Assembly: GCA_002862305.1 (NCBI GenBank)
Contig: PKCS01000009.1
Location: forward strand, 39,479 to 103,478
Source of the DNA: Phycisphaerae bacterium
Lineage (GTDB): Bacteria; Planctomycetota; Phycisphaerae; Phycisphaerales; SM1A02
Direction of reading: 5' to 3'
Length of the DNA: 64,000 bases
The position numbers and the translations under genes are program-made. A model generated the notes under the pieces. It did no database searches and was not told where the DNA came from. It saw nothing but the letters and a program-made list of their open reading frames with translations. Below are positions 26,525-34,868 of this stretch, piece by piece; the stretch's first letter is position 1; every line of letters begins with the position of its first letter.

Positions 26525-27448
26525 ATGTCCAAACTCATCACCCGCGTGATCATCATCATCCTCCTGGTGCTGATCATCCTCGCGACCCTGGTGGTCGTGT
26601 TCATCAACTCGATCGCGAAGTCGGCGATCACCTCCGCGGGGACCAGCACCCTGGGGGTTCCCACCACCGTCGGCTCGGTCGACATCGGGATCTTCTCCGG
26701 GCACTCTGAGATCAAGGACCTGGAGATCAAGAACCCCAAGGACTACCCCGGTGACTTCCTCACGCTCTCGGACGGCGTGCTCGACGTCAACCTGGGATCC
26801 CTGCTGGGTGACTCGATCGAGGTCACCAAGATGTCGTTTGACGGGATCGACGTGAGCTTCATCCAGCGCGTGAAGGACAGCAACGTCGACGTGATCCTCG
26901 AGAACGTCAAGAAGAGCGGATCGGGTGACTCGGAGTCCAAGTCGACGACCGACGACAAGTCCGACTCCGGGGGGCGCAAGTTCGTCATCGACGAGTTGAA
27001 GGTCACCAACGTCAAGGTGGCCATCAGCATCGTCGGTCTCTCCTCGGTCACCAAGCCCTCCACGGTGACGATCAAGGAGATCATGGTCAAGGACATCGGG
27101 AAGAAGGAGGGCGGGGCCAACACCTCCCAGATCATGAGCATCGTGGTCCAGTCCGTGGTCCATTCGGTGCTGAAGGCCGCCCCGGGCGAGATCCCCTCGG
27201 TGATGATGCAGGGGATCAAGGGCGGACTCTCGAGCCTCGGCAACCTCGACTTCGGTGACGTCCAGTTCGATGCGGGGGACGGCCTGAAGAAGATCGGTGA
27301 CTCCATCGGCAACATCGGTTCGGGCGCGGGCGACTCGGTCAAGGATGCCCTTGACGGGATCGGCAAGGGCATCGGCGGGCTCCTCGGGAACTCCGACGAC
27401 AAGGACAAGGCGAAGGATGACGACTCCGGCGGGTCGGCAAAGGACTGA
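26525..27448 (+). CDS. AsmA-like membrane-anchored envelope protein
   Basis: A 307-residue protein with one N-terminal membrane helix (IIIILLVLIILATLVVVFI) and a periplasmic part. The region after the helix, VGSVDIGIFSGHSEIKDLEI with LKVTNVKVAIS later, resembles the repeated strands of AsmA/DUF748 proteins that form lipid-transfer grooves or affect outer-membrane assembly. A Ser/Asp/Lys-rich linker lies at about 135-160 and a Gly/Asp/Lys-rich tail after 245. It probably shares a transcript with the UbiA gene. Function inferred only at family level. Confidence 0.7.
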   Translation: MSKLITRVIIIILLVLIILATLVVVFINSIAKSAITSAGTSTLGVPTTVGSVDIGIFSGHSEIKDLEIKNPKDYPGDFLTLSDGVLDVNLGSLLGDSIEVTKMSFDGIDVSFIQRVKDSNVDVILENVKKSGSGDSESKSTTDDKSDSGGRKFVIDELKVTNVKVAISIVGLSSVTKPSTVTIKEIMVKDIGKKEGGANTSQIMSIVVQSVVHSVLKAAPGEIPSVMMQGIKGGLSSLGNLDFGDVQFDAGDGLKKIGDSIGNIGSGAGDSVKDALDGIGKGIGGLLGNSDDKDKAKDDDSGGSAKD

Positions 27449-27463
27449 CCCGGTCCTCCCTGC

Positions 27464-29032
27464 TCAGGCCTGTTCCTCGAGTTCCAGCCTCGGGAACAGG
27501 GCGACCTTGCTGATGACGGTCCCCGGCTCCAGGCGGCCCCAACCGCACTCCGCCTCCAGGTCGCCGCTCGCCGCCCCGAGGTTCCAGGCTGCTCTGAGTT
27601 CGGCGATCCTCGCGGGCATGGTGGATTCCAGCAGGCAGGACGCGATTCGTATCGCCTCCAGGCAGTCGTAGAGGATCCCCGCCACCTGACCGCTCTCCTC
27701 GGGATCCCTGGCCAGCTTGAACGGCTGGGTCTCGTTGATGTAGGTGTCCACCCTGCGGATGATCCTCATCGCGGCCTCGATGGCCCGCCCCAGTTCGAAT
27801 CGGTCCATGGCATCCAGGTGCTCGCGCACCTGGCCGGACGTGAAGTCGCTCCAGTCGAGCGCACCGACCGCCCCTTCTCCGGACCGGGCGGGGCAGGTGC
27901 CTCCGAGGTACTTGTCGACCATCGCCGAGGTCCTGCTCGCGCAGTTCCCCACGGTGTTCACCAGGTCCGTGGTGTAGGTCTCGTGGAACTGCGCCCGCGA
28001 GAAGTCCGAGTCCGTGGCCCCCTGCGGCCCCTGGGTCGCCATGAAGTACCTCAGGGCGTCGGTGCCGTAGGTGGACATGTAGCCCTGGAGCTGTTCCAGA
28101 TCGATGAAGTTCCCCAGTGACTTCGACATCTTCTGGCCCTCGCTGATCCAGAAGGAGTGCGCGTAGATGCAGCCCGGTTGAGGGAGACCGAGCGCCATCA
28201 GGACCGCCGGCCAGATCACCGCATGGAACCAGAGGATCTCCTTGCCGATCACGTGGAAGTCGGCCGGCCAGTACCTCGATCGATCCCCGTCTGGTTCCTC
28301 GCACATCCCCACCGCGGTGGCGTAGTTCATGAGGGCATCGATCCATACGTAGATCACGTGTTCCTCGTCCCCGGGGAACGGGATCCCCCACTCGAAGTTG
28401 GTACGCGTGATGGGTACGTCCTGGAGTCCGTCCCGCAGCCGCCCCAGCACCTCGTTCCTCCGGGCCTCCGGTCGCACGAAGTCCGGTCGTTCCCCGAACA
28501 GTCGCTCGAGTCGTTCCTGGTAGGCACTGAGCCTGAAGAAGTAGTTCGTCTGGGTGGCCCGTACCAGTGGTTGACCGGAGATCGGTGATGCGTACCCGAG
28601 CTCCTTCGCCTTGGTCTCGGTGTGGTACTCCTCCTGTCCCTCGTCGTACCACCCCTCGAACTCCCCGAGGTAGACGTCCCCGGATTCCAGCAGGCGCCGG
28701 ACCGCGGTCTGGACCTGGGAGACGTGGCGCGCCTCGGTGGTTCGTATGAAGTCGTCGTAGGTCAGCTCGAAGAGGTCCATCACCTTCCTGAATTCGGCGG
28801 CGTTCTCGTTCGCCAGCTCGAGGGGGGTGATGCCCCTGGCCCTGGCGGACTTCTCAACCTTGACTCCGTGCTCGTCGGTTCCCGTGAGGAAGAAGACGTC
28901 CCGACCCCCGGCCCGCATCGACCTCGCCCAGATGTCGCAGAGGGTCGTCGTGTACGCATGCCCGATGTGCGGTCGATCGTTGACGTAGTAGATCGGGGTG
29001 GTGATGTACGCGGTTTCGGCGGGTTCAGCCAT
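27464..29032 (-). CDS. metG: Methionyl-tRNA synthetase
   Basis: A 522-residue class I synthetase charging initiator and elongator tRNA-Met. The HIGH motif is in NDRPHIGHAYTT and the KMSKS loop is QKMSKSLGNFID. The connective-peptide zinc knuckle is absent: the segment EGWYDEGQEEYHTETKAKE carries no cysteines. The C-terminal EMAP-type tRNA-binding domain is also missing, so this is the short form. ATG 29032 has GGAAGGAACC upstream; a further ATG at 29062 would add 10 residues. It is convergent with the AsmA-like gene. A TACAAT hexamer lies on the minus strand at 29064-29069. Confidence 0.97.
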   Translation of the reverse strand: MAEPAETAYITTPIYYVNDRPHIGHAYTTTLCDIWARSMRAGGRDVFFLTGTDEHGVKVEKSARARGITPLELANENAAEFRKVMDLFELTYDDFIRTTEARHVSQVQTAVRRLLESGDVYLGEFEGWYDEGQEEYHTETKAKELGYASPISGQPLVRATQTNYFFRLSAYQERLERLFGERPDFVRPEARRNEVLGRLRDGLQDVPITRTNFEWGIPFPGDEEHVIYVWIDALMNYATAVGMCEEPDGDRSRYWPADFHVIGKEILWFHAVIWPAVLMALGLPQPGCIYAHSFWISEGQKMSKSLGNFIDLEQLQGYMSTYGTDALRYFMATQGPQGATDSDFSRAQFHETYTTDLVNTVGNCASRTSAMVDKYLGGTCPARSGEGAVGALDWSDFTSGQVREHLDAMDRFELGRAIEAAMRIIRRVDTYINETQPFKLARDPEESGQVAGILYDCLEAIRIASCLLESTMPARIAELRAAWNLGAASGDLEAECGWGRLEPGTVISKVALFPRLELEEQA

Positions 29033-29093
29033 GCCTCGGGTTCCTTCCGGCTCGGACTGCATGATTGTACGGGCATCCGGCCCCCGGCCGCCG

Positions 29094-29099
29094 TACCAT
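29094..29099 (+). promoter_or_regulatory. TACCAT -10-like element
   Basis: TACCAT ends 19 nt before the ATG at 29119. An ATG overlapping the box at 29098 is in frame but unlikely to be used. Confidence 0.4.
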
Positions 29100-29118
29100 G
29101 AGAGCACGGTTTAGGAAC

Positions 29119-29874
29119 ATGAGCAGAACACGTCCATCCTCAGGCGCCATGCCCACCCGGCCCAGCCTGTTCGCGATCACCGGGGTGCTGGGCATCGTGC
29201 TGTTCTCGGTGGCCCTCGGCGTGCTCGGGCCACAGATCGTCCGACGAAGTTCACTGGCCGTGGGTCTCCCGCTCAGCTCGGTACTCGAGGTCGTGCACGC
29301 CTTCTACCAGGCCGAGGAATTCATGCGGTGGCGACGATCCCCCGGGAACCCTTCCGACGGGTCCCGCGAACCGCCCCTCGCGGATGCCACCATCACCGAG
29401 GCCGTGGAGTCGGCGATGGGGGGTCGGGTCGAGGTCGTCCGGATCGACGCCCCCCGCCTGGTGCCGGCCTCGATCCAGCGGGACGTCGAACTCGAGTACT
29501 TCGAGCGTCCGGGCGTCGCGGTGGTCTACGAGGAGACCCTGCCCGATGATTCGATGGTCAGGCCGGCCAACCTGATCATGCTCTACATGCCGCTGGATCC
29601 CGGCCTGCGGGACCTGCACGCCCGCGACGAGTTCGGGGTCCTCGGACTGCTGGGTACCGGTCAGCCGGTCGAGCGCATGATCAGACGCGGTGCGGGGCGC
29701 ACCTGGATCCTCTTCTGGATGACGGATGACGCGCTGTACTTCCTGCTGGCTCCCAGCGAGGAGCTGCTCGACTACGCGGTCGAGCACAGCACCCTCGGCC
29801 TCCCGGGACCGATGCCCGCCACCTCCGCCCGGTCGTCGCCGAGCGGTCCGGACGAGCAGATCGCCCTCAGCTAG
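29119..29874 (+). CDS. Membrane-anchored protein of unknown function
   Basis: A 251-residue protein with one N-terminal hydrophobic helix (LFAITGVLGIVLFSVALGVLG), probably an uncleaved anchor, and a soluble region of about 190 residues outside the membrane. Conserved-looking strings are VVYEETLPDDSM and RTWILFWMTDDALYFLLAPSEELLDYA. I do not recognise the family. AGGA lies 4 nt before the ATG. It is divergent from metG and is followed within 35 bp by a TPR protein gene, so the two may work in one envelope process. Confidence 0.7.
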   Translation: MSRTRPSSGAMPTRPSLFAITGVLGIVLFSVALGVLGPQIVRRSSLAVGLPLSSVLEVVHAFYQAEEFMRWRRSPGNPSDGSREPPLADATITEAVESAMGGRVEVVRIDAPRLVPASIQRDVELEYFERPGVAVVYEETLPDDSMVRPANLIMLYMPLDPGLRDLHARDEFGVLGLLGTGQPVERMIRRGAGRTWILFWMTDDALYFLLAPSEELLDYAVEHSTLGLPGPMPATSARSSPSGPDEQIALS

Positions 29875-29908
29875 GATGACCACCCCACCCATCGGAGTCC
29901 CCACGCCC

Positions 29909-31798
29909 ATGACCAGGCACCAAGTCCACCGCTCCCACCACTCGACGAGCCCCATCCGGGGGGTCCGCCCCGTGTTCGTCCTCGCCGCCTCGCTCGCGGT
30001 CCTGGGCTGCCGGGTGCCGACCGCCCTCGGTCAGAACGCGCTGGGCCAGGGGGACGTGCTGGACTCGGGACTGCAGCAGTCGATGACGGGTCAGTCGCTC
30101 GGGCGACTCCGCACGCCGGTCCAGCCCTGGAACTACGGCCGGTCCCTCGACGCCAACATGTTCATGGGCTACGCCGGCCAGCGCGACACCACCAACCGGC
30201 CAAGCTTCCGTCCCGACTACCAGGTCGGCAACCTCCTGGTGACCGGGAGCATCGCGGGCGGCAAGAACTTCCGCGGGGACGTGGGGTACCTGGCCCCCAA
30301 GGATTTCCGCGAGGAGGTGGGAAGCGACGAGATCTTCCCCGAGCTCCAGGGTTCCGCGCTCTCGCAGATCCAGTACGTGAACTCTCCGATGGCCAACAGT
30401 CGTTACGCCAGTGCGGCGGGACTCGGGCTGTACGAGTACCGACGGGACTACACCCCCTCCGGCGAGGTCTACAACAGCCTGCAGGCCGGATCGATCAACC
30501 AGGATCGGATCCGACTGGACCGCACCAACGCCTACACCTCATCGAGCAACCTCTACGACACCGCGGTCACCCCCAGTTCCCTCTACCTCATGGTCGAGGC
30601 GGAATCGGACGATGACATGCTGATCTCGGTCGAATCCAACGCCCTCCAGGGCATCTACTCCAGGAAGATGGATCCCCTGATTCCCCAGGCCGGGATCGAC
30701 CTCTTCCAGCGGGCTTCGATCTACTCCGGGATCCGGAACGGCACCATGGATCGTGACGAGGTCGGCCTTGCGTACCGGTCCCCGACCACCAACGTGGCCG
30801 CCGAGTACGCACTCAACGGCCTCGGCCAGCCGATCGAGCCCGTTGGTGCCGCCGGGGACCGGTTGCGCGTCGACGCTCGATCCCGGCTGCAGTCGGAATC
30901 CGAACTGGATGCCTACGAGCAGGTGGTGCGCGCGCTGGTCGAGCAGTACCAGGACGACGAGAGCGTGAACCTGAGCGTGAACCCGGAGGTCCTCGAGCGG
31001 GTCCGGGAGGAGATGGACCTCGTCCGCTCGCTCACGACCGGCATACGCCGCGAGTCCTCCTCCGGCGATGGACGCCTCTTCTCCTCGCCGTTGTTCGAGG
31101 AGGAATCGACCATGGACCTCGAGCCGGACCCCGCCGCGTCGACGGCCCCCCCCGGCGGGGAGGAAACCGACGAGTCCGCGAGCGAGGAGGAGCAGGCGGA
31201 ACAGATCTCCGACGAGGAACGCCGGGAGTTCCTCAGGCGTGCCGCGGAGACCATTCGGAACGGTGGTCGGATCGACTCCTTCGTCGAGGGCCAGCGCGGC
31301 CGGATCGCCGAGTTGATGGAACGTGGCGAGGAACTCCTCGCGCGTGGCGCCTACTTCGACGCGGAGGCGAGATTCGACCACGTGCTCGACATCAACCCCG
31401 GCAATCCCCTCGCACTGCTCGGTCGTGCCAACGCCCAGCTTGGTGCCGGCCTGTTCCTTTCCTCCGCACTCTCCCTCCGGAAGGTCTTCGGCAACTATCC
31501 GGAGATCATCGGTACCCGACTCGCGTCACGTCTTCTCCCGAATAGGACCCGGCTGATCTTCGCGAAGAACCGCCTGGCGGAACGCATCGAGCGGGGGAAG
31601 GACCTTCCCTCCTACGGTCTCTGTCTCGCCTACGTCGGCAGGCTGCTCGGCGAGCCCGACACCGTGCGCGAGGGGCTGTCCCTCATGGACGCGGGCGTGG
31701 AGAACGAGTCCCTGGCGTTCATCCTGGGCGAGGTCTGGCTGGACGAGGAACCCACCAGCTCCGACACCGATCAAGGCACCCTCGACCCGACCCCGTGA
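29909..31798 (+). CDS. Exported TPR-containing protein
   Basis: A 629-residue protein with a signal sequence (VFVLAASLAVLGCRVPTALGQ). The Cys could be a lipobox variant (VLGC). Residues about 30-330 are Gly/Tyr/Ser/Asn-rich and of unknown fold. An acidic linker follows (about 410-440). The C-terminus has a TPR-like repeat: ARGAYFDAEARFDHVLDINPGNPLALLGRANAQ. TPRs usually mediate protein contacts. The start could also be the ATG at 29876, one base after the preceding stop. Probably co-transcribed with the gene before it. No specific role can be given. Confidence 0.75.
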   Translation: MTRHQVHRSHHSTSPIRGVRPVFVLAASLAVLGCRVPTALGQNALGQGDVLDSGLQQSMTGQSLGRLRTPVQPWNYGRSLDANMFMGYAGQRDTTNRPSFRPDYQVGNLLVTGSIAGGKNFRGDVGYLAPKDFREEVGSDEIFPELQGSALSQIQYVNSPMANSRYASAAGLGLYEYRRDYTPSGEVYNSLQAGSINQDRIRLDRTNAYTSSSNLYDTAVTPSSLYLMVEAESDDDMLISVESNALQGIYSRKMDPLIPQAGIDLFQRASIYSGIRNGTMDRDEVGLAYRSPTTNVAAEYALNGLGQPIEPVGAAGDRLRVDARSRLQSESELDAYEQVVRALVEQYQDDESVNLSVNPEVLERVREEMDLVRSLTTGIRRESSSGDGRLFSSPLFEEESTMDLEPDPAASTAPPGGEETDESASEEEQAEQISDEERREFLRRAAETIRNGGRIDSFVEGQRGRIAELMERGEELLARGAYFDAEARFDHVLDINPGNPLALLGRANAQLGAGLFLSSALSLRKVFGNYPEIIGTRLASRLLPNRTRLIFAKNRLAERIERGKDLPSYGLCLAYVGRLLGEPDTVREGLSLMDAGVENESLAFILGEVWLDEEPTSSDTDQGTLDPTP

Positions 31799-31968
31799 TC
31801 GGTCGATGCACCCCCGCGGTCGTCGACTCGATTACCGGTCCATCCGTCGGCAGGTGGTGGAGAGCCGAATCCTCCTGTACGGTCTGTAGGTCTCGCCCGC
31901 CGGCGATTCGCCACCGTCGCCCGAGCCGGTTCATGTCGCCTCGCGGTTCCGGCCGATACTAGGGGACC

Positions 31969-32259
31969 ATGTCATTCTTCGGTGGTGGAATCGAGGCCTC
32001 ACTGGCGTCCCTGGCTCAGGTCCAGCGAGCGGTGGCCGAGGGCAAGGATCGCGAACGAGCCTCCAGTGCCTCGGCACGTCGGGTCGCCGATTCAGTCCGG
32101 CTCCGGGTCGGGGGGATCGAGCATCCTGATGCGGTCCGGAAGTCCGTGAACGACGACCTCGAGGAACGGGAGTCCCGGGACGACCGGGACTCCTCCGACG
32201 AACGGCGCGAGCCGAACGAGCGCCGGGACGCCCGCCCCAGCATCGACCTGACCGCCTGA
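31969..32259 (+). CDS. Small charged protein, unknown function
   Basis: A 96-residue hydrophilic protein. It starts FFGGGIEASLASLAQVQRA and turns into an Arg/Asp/Glu-rich tail from residue 45. GATACT ends 8 nt before the ATG, an atypical variant of the -10 pattern used by neighbours, and no Shine-Dalgarno is evident apart from AGGGG. The frame shows codon bias like real genes here. The N-terminal Ala/Leu/Gln helix could pack against a partner. It converges with metF, 10 bp away. Confidence 0.6.
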   Translation: MSFFGGGIEASLASLAQVQRAVAEGKDRERASSASARRVADSVRLRVGGIEHPDAVRKSVNDDLEERESRDDRDSSDERREPNERRDARPSIDLTA

Positions 32260-32269
32260 ACCGCTCCCG

Positions 32270-33178
32270 TCACCCGGTGCTGCCGCCCCGGACTCCGAGG
32301 GTCCGGAAGACGTCGAGCGTCGCTTCCGAGCGATTCAGGGTGTAGTAGTGGATGCCGTCGACTCCCTTGTCGAGCAGGTCCAGGCACTGTTCGGTCGCCC
32401 AGTGGATGCCGATCCGCTGGACGGCCTCCGGGTCCGACCGGGTGCGCTCGACCGCCTTGAGCAGGCTGGCGGGGAACCGGGTTCCCGCCGCCAGCTGGGC
32501 CATCCGCTCCAGCCCCTTCACCGAGGTGATGGGCATGATGCCCGCGACGATTGGGACCTTGATCCCCGCGATGGTGCAGCGCTCGCGCCAGTCCTCGAAC
32601 GAGTGGTTGTCGAAGAAGAGCTGGGTGAGGATCACGTCGACCCCCTCGTCGACCTTGGCCTTGAGGTGGTCCATCTGGTGGAGGCTGTTGGGGGTCTCGG
32701 GGTGCCCCTCGGGAAACCCGGCGGCCGCGACGCCGAAACCCTTCGGATCAGGGTGCGCACCGCTCTCGTTGAATCGCTTGATCGCGCGGATCAGGTCCGA
32801 GGCGTGCGCGAAGTTGCGGTAGGGGTCCGTCCCGGTCTCGGACTCGGGCGGGTCCCCCCGGATCGCCAGGATGTTCGAGATGCCCGCCCGTGCGTACTTG
32901 GCGAGGATCGAATCGATCTCGTCGTGATCGTGGGAGACGCAGGTCAGGTGCGGGACTGGATCCAGCTTTCCACCGTCCCGGAGACGCGTCACCAGGTCGT
33001 GGGTTCGTTCCCGGGTCGAGCCCCCCGCCCCGTAGGTCACCGAGACGAAGTCGGGTTCCAGTGGCTCGAGACTCTCGATCGCCTGCTCCAGATCCGACCA
33101 CCCCCGTTCCGACTTCGGAGGGAAGAACTCGAAGCTGAAGGTGGGCTCCTTCGATCCGTACAGGTCCGCGAAATGCAT
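32270..33178 (-). CDS. metF: 5,10-methylenetetrahydrofolate reductase
   Basis: A 302-residue FAD-dependent TIM-barrel enzyme that makes 5-methyl-THF for methionine synthesis. The start FSFEFFPPKSERGW contains the catalytic Glu region. VSVTYGAGGSTRERT and NILAIRGDPP are signature segments. FDNHSFEDWRERC and VPIVAGIMPI follow. Length is normal. I use ATG 33178, five nt after a minus-strand TACCAT; an upstream frame to 33250 would overlap rex. Divergent from rex with 34 bp between start codons. Confidence 0.97.
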   Translation of the reverse strand: MHFADLYGSKEPTFSFEFFPPKSERGWSDLEQAIESLEPLEPDFVSVTYGAGGSTRERTHDLVTRLRDGGKLDPVPHLTCVSHDHDEIDSILAKYARAGISNILAIRGDPPESETGTDPYRNFAHASDLIRAIKRFNESGAHPDPKGFGVAAAGFPEGHPETPNSLHQMDHLKAKVDEGVDVILTQLFFDNHSFEDWRERCTIAGIKVPIVAGIMPITSVKGLERMAQLAAGTRFPASLLKAVERTRSDPEAVQRIGIHWATEQCLDLLDKGVDGIHYYTLNRSEATLDVFRTLGVRGGSTG

Positions 33179-33183
33179 GCCAT

Positions 33184-33189
33184 ATGGTA
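33184..33189 (-). promoter_or_regulatory. TACCAT -10-like element of metF
   Basis: Minus-strand TACCAT ends 5 nt before the metF ATG. Its -35 region would fall on the rex -10 box and start codon. Confidence 0.5.
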
Positions 33190-33200
33190 CGGTCCACTGG

Positions 33201-33206
33201 TAGACT
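33201..33206 (+). promoter_or_regulatory. TAGACT -10-like element of rex
   Basis: TAGACT ends exactly 6 nt before the rex ATG (33213). The expected transcription start is the A of the ATG. Confidence 0.5.
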
Positions 33207-33212
33207 TTCCCC

Positions 33213-33878
33213 ATGGATCTCAAGGCAAAAATCCCAAGTCCCACCGTCAAGCGCCTGAGCCTCTACTTCAGGGAACTCGGGGAGCGGCGCGCCGTGGATT
33301 CGGATGCCACCATGAGTTCCCGGCAGCTTGGCGATGCACTCGGCTTCTCGGATGCACAGGTCCGCAAGGACCTGGCCTTCGTCGGGCAGCTCGGCCACCC
33401 CGGGGTCGGGTACTCCGTGACCCTGCTCCATGACAACCTCCGGCGGATCCTCGGGCGCGATCGAAGCTGGGAGGCGGCGCTGGTGGGGGCGGGAAACATC
33501 GGGCGGGCGCTGCTGTCCTACCGTCGATTCGAGGTCCAGAACTTCCACATCACGAGGGTGTTCGACAACAACCCCGCCACCATCGGATCCACGATCAGCG
33601 AACGGTCCGTCCTGGACATCTCGGAACTCGAACGCGAACTCGCAGACGCGGGCACCCACCTGGGGATCATCGCGGTTCCCGCCCAGGACGCACAGGCCAT
33701 CGCGGAGCGACTCATCGGAGTCGGCGTGGGCGGGATCCTCAACTTCGCTCCCCGCCGCCTCGAGGTGGACGAGTCCGTCGCGGTCCTCAACGTCGACTTC
33801 TCCCTGACCCTCGAGCAACTCGCCTTCCAGGTCAACCTCGGGCGCAACGACCCGGCCCGCGAGGGGGAGTCATCATGA
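33213..33878 (+). CDS. rex: Redox-sensing transcriptional repressor Rex
   Basis: A 221-residue repressor that senses the NADH/NAD+ ratio. Residues 1-75 form the winged helix (MSSRQLGDALGFSDAQVRKDLAFVG, with VRKDL as the recognition helix). Residues 80-205 are the Rossmann domain with ALVGAGNIGRALLSYRRF as the dinucleotide site. VQNFHITRVFDNNP follows. Rex typically controls fermentation and respiration genes. I find no clear copy of the usual Rex palindrome (TTGTGAAN4TTCACAA) in the metF-rex gap. It overlaps the next lipoprotein gene by 4 bp. Confidence 0.95.
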   Translation: MDLKAKIPSPTVKRLSLYFRELGERRAVDSDATMSSRQLGDALGFSDAQVRKDLAFVGQLGHPGVGYSVTLLHDNLRRILGRDRSWEAALVGAGNIGRALLSYRRFEVQNFHITRVFDNNPATIGSTISERSVLDISELERELADAGTHLGIIAVPAQDAQAIAERLIGVGVGGILNFAPRRLEVDESVAVLNVDFSLTLEQLAFQVNLGRNDPAREGESS

Positions 33879-34516
33879 TCCATCGACGCCGCCACCCCGA
33901 GTGGATGATCGCGTGCCTCGCCCTCTCGCCGATCCTCGCCGTGTCCGCGTGCTCGATGAAGGTCATGAAACCCACCAGCGGGGACTCGGCACGCGAGCGC
34001 GAGGCCCGACTGGCCGAGGAGAACCGCGAGCTCAAGGACCGGAACGCCGGGCTCCAGGCACGCATCGACGAGCTCACCGCGGATCGTCCCGCGGCCGGGG
34101 AGATTCCGGAGGCTGCCCGACCTCGACTCGTCGCCATGGCCATCTCCCCCTCCAGCGTGGTCGAGTCGGGGCCCGTTGGCGACGACCGGTCGACCCTGGT
34201 CCTGAGGCTGGCGCCCCGCGATGACCGTGGCCGCTTCATGCAGGTGGTCGGCTCCCTCGAAGTCCGGGCGGTTTCGGTCCCCGAGACCGGAGATCCCGCC
34301 CTGATCGCCTCGGTCGACTTCGATCCCCTGGCGGTCCGCGAGGCCTGGCGGGGGGGGATCCTCGGCAGCGGCTACGTCTTCGAGCTCGAGCTCGATCGGG
34401 CGACCGACCAGCTTCCACCGACGATCGACGTCGTGACGATCTTCCGCGAGGCGACGTCCGGCCGCACCCTCCGCGAGGAGTCACCGGTGGCGGTGGAAGT
34501 GGGTTCGGATCCGTGA
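33875..34516 (+). CDS. Putative coiled-coil lipoprotein
   Basis: A 213-residue protein with a signal sequence ending in lipobox VSAC, followed by a short coiled coil (AREREARLAEENRELKDRNA with heptad-like spacing, about residues 40-70). A beta-rich domain of about 130 residues (MAISPSSVVESGPVG... RLAPRDDRGRF... VSVPETGDPALI) comes after. I recognise the layout from planctomycete lipoproteins without a known role. The ATG overlaps the rex stop (ATGA), so it is translationally coupled to a redox repressor, which may be incidental. Confidence 0.75.
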   Translation: MIHRRRHPEWMIACLALSPILAVSACSMKVMKPTSGDSAREREARLAEENRELKDRNAGLQARIDELTADRPAAGEIPEAARPRLVAMAISPSSVVESGPVGDDRSTLVLRLAPRDDRGRFMQVVGSLEVRAVSVPETGDPALIASVDFDPLAVREAWRGGILGSGYVFELELDRATDQLPPTIDVVTIFREATSGRTLREESPVAVEVGSDP

Positions 34517-34533
34517 GCCTCGTCCGGACTGGT

Positions 34534-34539
34534 TATCAT
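34534..34539 (+). promoter_or_regulatory. TATCAT -10-like element
   Basis: TATCAT ends 6 nt before the ATG of the small lipoprotein gene at 34546. Confidence 0.45.
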
Positions 34540-34545
34540 GCAGGC

Positions 34546-34770
34546 ATGAAGCCACGGATGGCCACATCCTCGAGGCTGGTGGTGGTGTCGATCCTCCTCG
34601 CCGCGGGCACGATCACCCTGGGATGCCAGCGAAAGCTGTTCCCCAAGGACTCCCCGCGCACCCAGTTCGAGACCTACGACCGCATGCGGCAGAAGTTCGT
34701 ACCACTCGAGCAACCCGACGTCTTCGGGGAACCGAAGCCGGCGCTTCGCGCGCGACTCGGCAGTGTCTGA
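34546..34770 (+). CDS. Small lipoprotein
   Basis: A 74-residue protein with a signal peptide (SRLVVVSILLAAGTITLGC) and lipobox TLGC. The mature part is only about 50 residues: basic at first (QRKLFPKDSPRTQFETYDRM), then Pro/Glu-containing. Small lipoproteins of this sort often tune larger envelope machines. No partner is evident. The start is chosen by the TATCAT box 6 nt upstream and the signal-peptide length. The next gene, an amidase, follows after 98 bp. Confidence 0.7.
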   Translation: MKPRMATSSRLVVVSILLAAGTITLGCQRKLFPKDSPRTQFETYDRMRQKFVPLEQPDVFGEPKPALRARLGSV

Positions 34771-34831
34771 TGGTGCCGTCAATTTCTCCCCATTGCTGAA
34801 GTCCTCCCTCGGGGTCGTCCGATGTTGAAGG

Positions 34832-34837
34832 TACGAT
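34832..34837 (+). promoter_or_regulatory. TACGAT -10-like element of the amidase gene
   Basis: TACGAT lies 31 nt before the TTG at 34869, giving a short leader. Confidence 0.35.
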
Positions 34838-34868
34838 CGAAGCACTCCGACCGCTGGGCATCCCTACC

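Noticed and set aside
27464..29032. A frameshift in metG because the zinc knuckle is missing
   Set aside because: The frame is continuous, and knuckle-less MetRS forms exist naturally; all catalytic motifs are present.
33178..33213. A Rex operator in the metF-rex gap
   Set aside because: No TTGTGA-N6-TCACAA-like palindrome is present; only weak partial matches.
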